From: JAWQFO01 sp033436665
GTDB lineage: Bacteria > Pseudomonadota > Alphaproteobacteria > Rhodobacterales > Rhodobacteraceae
Assembly: GCF_033436665.1 (NCBI RefSeq)
Contig: NZ_JAWQFO010000004.1
Span: 186,001-250,000, forward strand
Direction of reading: 5' to 3'
Length of the DNA stretch: 64,000 nucleotides
Of the stretch, positions 63,691-64,000 are shown one piece after another (the first letter of the stretch is position 1; each line of letters begins with the position of its first letter). The notes under the pieces are model-generated. The model was not told the origin of the DNA and made no database searches. It saw only the letters and a list, made by a program, of their open reading frames with translations. The position numbers and the translations under genes are program-made.

Positions 63691-64000
63691 ATGACCCGTC
63701 GTCCCGTTATCCTCGCCGTTCTCGCATCCGGTCTTCTCGCCGCCTGCGCCACGGTCCAGAACCAGACTACCGGCAGCGTCACCGTGGACGGAGCTAGCTA
63801 TCGGACCGTGACCACCGAGATATTGCAGGATGGACAGCCCTTCGCGAAAACGGACGTGCTGGTCGCCGGGCACCGCGTCGGGTGCAATCCGAACCTCGCC
63901 GGAAGTTGCGAAGAGGCCGTGCGCCGCGGCCTGCGGATCACCGGCCGCCCGTCGGACAACCCCGGTCTGAACGCGAACACTTATTACGCCTTGCCGCCGG
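63691..64000 (+). CDS. Putative lipoprotein, 3' end cut by the window
   Basis: At least 103 codons. The N terminus MTRRPVILAVLASGLLAAC is a lipoprotein signal peptide with lipobox LLAAC; Cys19 would be acylated by Lgt/Lnt. After cleavage it continues ATVQNQTTGSVTVDGASYRT. No family is recognised. GGAG lies 6 nt before the ATG. Confidence 0.75.
   Translation, partial: MTRRPVILAVLASGLLAACATVQNQTTGSVTVDGASYRTVTTEILQDGQPFAKTDVLVAGHRVGCNPNLAGSCEEAVRRGLRITGRPSDNPGLNANTYYALPP

Overview
The window is GC-rich, densely coding DNA from the chromosome of an alphaproteobacterium, most likely a member of the Rhodobacterales (Roseobacter/Paracoccaceae group). The clearest markers are a SAM/SAH riboswitch in front of metK, an irr-type Fur regulator divergent from fabA, a VPLPA-CTERM surface protein, a stand-alone Hint-domain protein, and rpsA-cmk-aroA in tandem. 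No tRNA, rRNA, CRISPR array, prophage or intact insertion sequence was seen.

Layout. 1-11.7 kb is a mostly minus-strand housekeeping block: trmB, aroA, cmk, rpsA (cut by the window edge), then upstream metK with its riboswitch, lnt, corC, ybeY, phoH and miaB. 11.8-20.7 kb holds a putative glycosyltransferase-like protein, a PhyH-type dioxygenase, irr, the unsaturated fatty acid genes fabA-fabB-fabI (fabA and fabB separated by an opposing, probably broken membrane-protein gene), slyD, and a translationally coupled trio of haloacid dehalogenase, alpha/beta hydrolase and PLP dehydratase. 20.9-24.3 kb has a MASE1 hybrid histidine kinase and an 870-bp gene-free stretch. 24.3-31.8 kb is catabolic: pcaD, pcaB, a zinc alcohol dehydrogenase, an enolase-superfamily protein with an eroded active site, and glutaryl-CoA dehydrogenase with a divergent LysR regulator.

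31.8-39.2 kb contains an SRAP (abasic-site) protein, a periplasmic 5'-nucleotidase whose 3' end carries a contig-join artefact (a 102-bp duplicate around a single N at 32686), the VPLPA-CTERM protein, DUF952-pyrD-arsC, a MATE exporter and two PaaI-type thioesterases. 39.3-48.2 kb is a fatty-acid beta-oxidation cluster: two MerR regulators, two acyl-CoA dehydrogenases, a GST, a thiolase, an NTF2-like protein and a FadJ-type multifunctional enzyme, closed by a strong terminator.

48.2-64 kb holds a Hint protein, an acyl-CoA synthetase, a membrane-anchored protein resembling an M48 peptidase without its zinc site, a SPOR protein, upp, the UdgX plus radical-SAM repair pair, the pyrimidine/deoxynucleoside salvage operon cdd-deoA-deoB, a DUF3072 protein, a VOC-bicupin protein, maeB and the start of a lipoprotein gene.

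Many neighbours are coupled by 1-8 nt overlaps (ATGA, GTGA or TGATG). Functional assignments come from motif recognition in the translated sequence; no database search was possible.
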